Part shown: piece by piece, positions 62,111 through 64,000 of the stretch
How the letters are laid out: the number at the start of each line of letters is the position of its first letter
Position numbering within the stretch: position 1 is the first letter of the stretch
Origin: Penelope pileata
Lineage: Eukaryota > Chordata > Aves > Galliformes > Cracidae
Length of the DNA: 64,000 bases
Reading direction: 5' to 3'
Assembly: GCA_013396635.1 (NCBI GenBank)
Contig: WBMW01005879.1
Coordinates: 248,001-312,000, forward strand
Notes under the pieces: generated by a model
Databases searched by the model: none
Told to the model about the DNA's origin: nothing
Seen by the model: the letters and a program-made list of their open reading frames with translations, nothing else
Program-made: the position numbers and the translations under genes

Positions 62111-64000
62111 CAGTGACTGCTTACATTTGGGCTTACCATGTATCAGCTCTTGCTGTGTGAAGGCATGCTGAGCTACTTCAGTGTTGACAACTCTTTGCCC
62201 TTATACAATTCCTACAAGGAGCTGAGTATGTGCCTGTGAAGGACAGACACACTCCATTACAGTTTACGTGGAAAGACCCAGGGAGCAGCACTCAGAAGTG
62301 GCTCTGCAGCAGATGGCTGTGCCATGTCCCTCCAGCTCCCAAAGGACTCCTCCTTCACCTTCACAGCCCTTTGGAGGACTACAGCACTCATTTGCTAGTT
62401 TGCAAATGGTTGACTTGTTAAACAGTCTAAGTCCCACTTTCCAAGGCAATGACCTCATTCAGACACCTCAAGGAGAAGAGTCACGGTTCTGCACACCGTT
62501 AGCCTGCCAGCAAATGCCTTGCAGAGAAGGAACACAGATGCCTGATTGCTTTCACATACAAGAAGCTTTGATCACTGACAACAGGACCTTCTTATGTATC
62601 TGTGCTACATTAAATTGAGATGGAGAATTCTGTTGTGAGGCTTTCAATCATCTATACCTTAAGAGAAGTGTAGACAATTTTCTTCGTACTCTTCTTTTTT
62701 TAATGCCTTTGACATAAATCTCTGTTCTAAGGTCAAAGCTCTTTTCCAGCAGAGGAAAAACATTACAAGCACAGGGATGCTAGAAGTTTAGTATTTTTTA
62801 TGTAATCTGATTGCATTCTTAATTCTAGCTTCTGATGAACTTAACTGAATATTTGAATAAATAAATATTTATTTAAATGTCACTTCCATACAGAAAGGTA
62901 GATTGAAACACAAGTAGTATGAAGAAATATAATTGCAGGCATTTCCATCATCTGTTTTCTTCCCTCCACAGCATTCCTTTTAGAAGAGCAGTTAAAATGC
63001 CAAAAAATGCTGTTCTGATTCAAGACCTCTCCAGGTACATCTGACATTTTTGTGCAGCTCAACCTCGTTTGCCCCTTTGCCCGTCTGCCTTGCCAGTCAC
63101 CCAAACACTTCTTCCCCAGAGATCAGGACAGAATCAGACTTTATCTCAATTGCCATTTTCTTCTTCTTTCCTTCCACTAGAATGAGCAATACTATTTTCC
63201 ACTACTGCACAGTGACCGAGCTTTCACTTTCAGACACCAAGACTGGAAAGGCAAGTCTGGCTTTTCATGGAACCAACAGTAGCATTTCACTTTCTTTTTT
63301 TTTTTTTTTTTAAAAGACATTCTACCTACTAATATTCCAATAAAAAACAATTTACTGAATGTACTGAATGCTTAATTTGTCTTTGGGATAAAGAACTGCT
63401 AAATGACAGTGTAAGTGTATTACCTCCAAAGTAAGAATCACATTCTGAAGATTACTGGAGAACAAAAACAAGTTTGAATTGAATGCACGGGTACACATCT
63501 GCAGCTCCAGAAGATGACGCTTCCTATATTTGAGTTGGTACACATTTCTTTTAGAATTAAAGGTATAACCAGTAGGAAAAAAAATATGAGAACTATTTAT
63601 TAGTTGTTCAGAACCTGTGGCTTAGGCAAGCAAGCTAATATGGGCTAAAAGCCATTCTTGGTTTGGTGATTTTAATTGAATTACACAAATAGAAAAAAGG
63701 AATAAATAGTAGGGCTGTAAAAGCTGTGAAAGTCAGGTAACTAGTAAGAGAAGCATGATAGAGATAAATTCTCACCTCCAGTAACTCAGCATAATAAAAA
63801 TTTTCAAGCAAATCAAAAACAAAAACAATAGTGTGGGTTCCCTATGGATCAGGATGAAATAGTTGTTAATAAATGCAGAAAATGCTTGTCTATTTTGCAT
63901 TTGGGAAACAGCAAAAAACTTACCATATCAAGTAATGATGGATTATGTTCCATTCCTGTGATACCTGAAGATGGTATCAGAAACTATCTACAACAAACTT
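62111..64000. other. DCLK1 upstream intron, right edge
   Basis: Unique AT-rich sequence with an 18-bp AT-only palindrome at 62858-62875 and a poly(T) run at about 63295-63313. No upstream DCLK1 exon was recognised before the window ends. Confidence 0.6.

Noticed and set aside
1..64000. CRISPR arrays, tRNA, rRNA or bacterial-type defence or mobile systems
   Set aside because: No regularly spaced repeats, cloverleaf-like genes or prokaryotic gene organisation were seen; the sequence is vertebrate intron.

Overview
The window is a stretch of bird nuclear genome. The evidence is several chicken-repeat-1 (CR1) LINE fragments with the avian 3' end, two avian ERVL-type solo LTRs, a mariner remnant of the kind first described in chicken, a single split vertebrate exon, and AT-rich unique DNA between them. 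Runs of N and single Ns show a draft assembly. The mariner suggests a galliform, but the species cannot be fixed from the sequence.

The only coding sequence I can support is one 100-nt internal exon on the minus strand at 32802-32901. It encodes the C-terminal half of a second doublecortin domain and matches DCLK1 (doublecortin-like kinase 1) best. The gene runs right to left. Everything from 32902 to the right edge is upstream intron (at least 31 kb) and everything from 32801 to the left edge is downstream intron (at least 32.8 kb). No further DCLK1 exon was recognised.

Layout, left to right: a T-run with an N gap (111-156); an old CR1 scrap (about 1120-1220); a long 5'-truncated CR1 with its reading frame open to the stop codon and an unusual pentamer tail (2197-3097); a minus-strand solo LTR with an exact 5-bp target duplication (12516-13046); a minus-strand CR1 broken at an N (15081-15530); a short CR1 tail (16217-16320); an internally deleted mariner (16912-17457); a plus-strand LTR containing an exact 235-bp duplication joined by a single N, probably an assembly error (25374-26130); the DCLK1 exon; a polypurine tract (36535-36618); CR1 scraps at 41.4, 45.8 and 49.0 kb; a compact CpG island with ETS, YY1-like and GC-box motifs (about 49940-50150); an N gap in poly(A) (51786-51796); a probable hAT/Charlie-like non-autonomous transposon (55033-55508); and two more minus-strand CR1 copies (59.9 and 61.5-62.1 kb).

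The most notable unexplained feature is the CpG island about 17 kb upstream of the DCLK1 exon. It looks like a TATA-less promoter. On the DCLK1 strand it contains an ATG in good context followed by a consensus splice donor, so it could be an internal alternative promoter or an unannotated transcript start. I saw no CRISPR array, tRNA, rRNA or bacterial-type system; most of the window is ordinary vertebrate intron.
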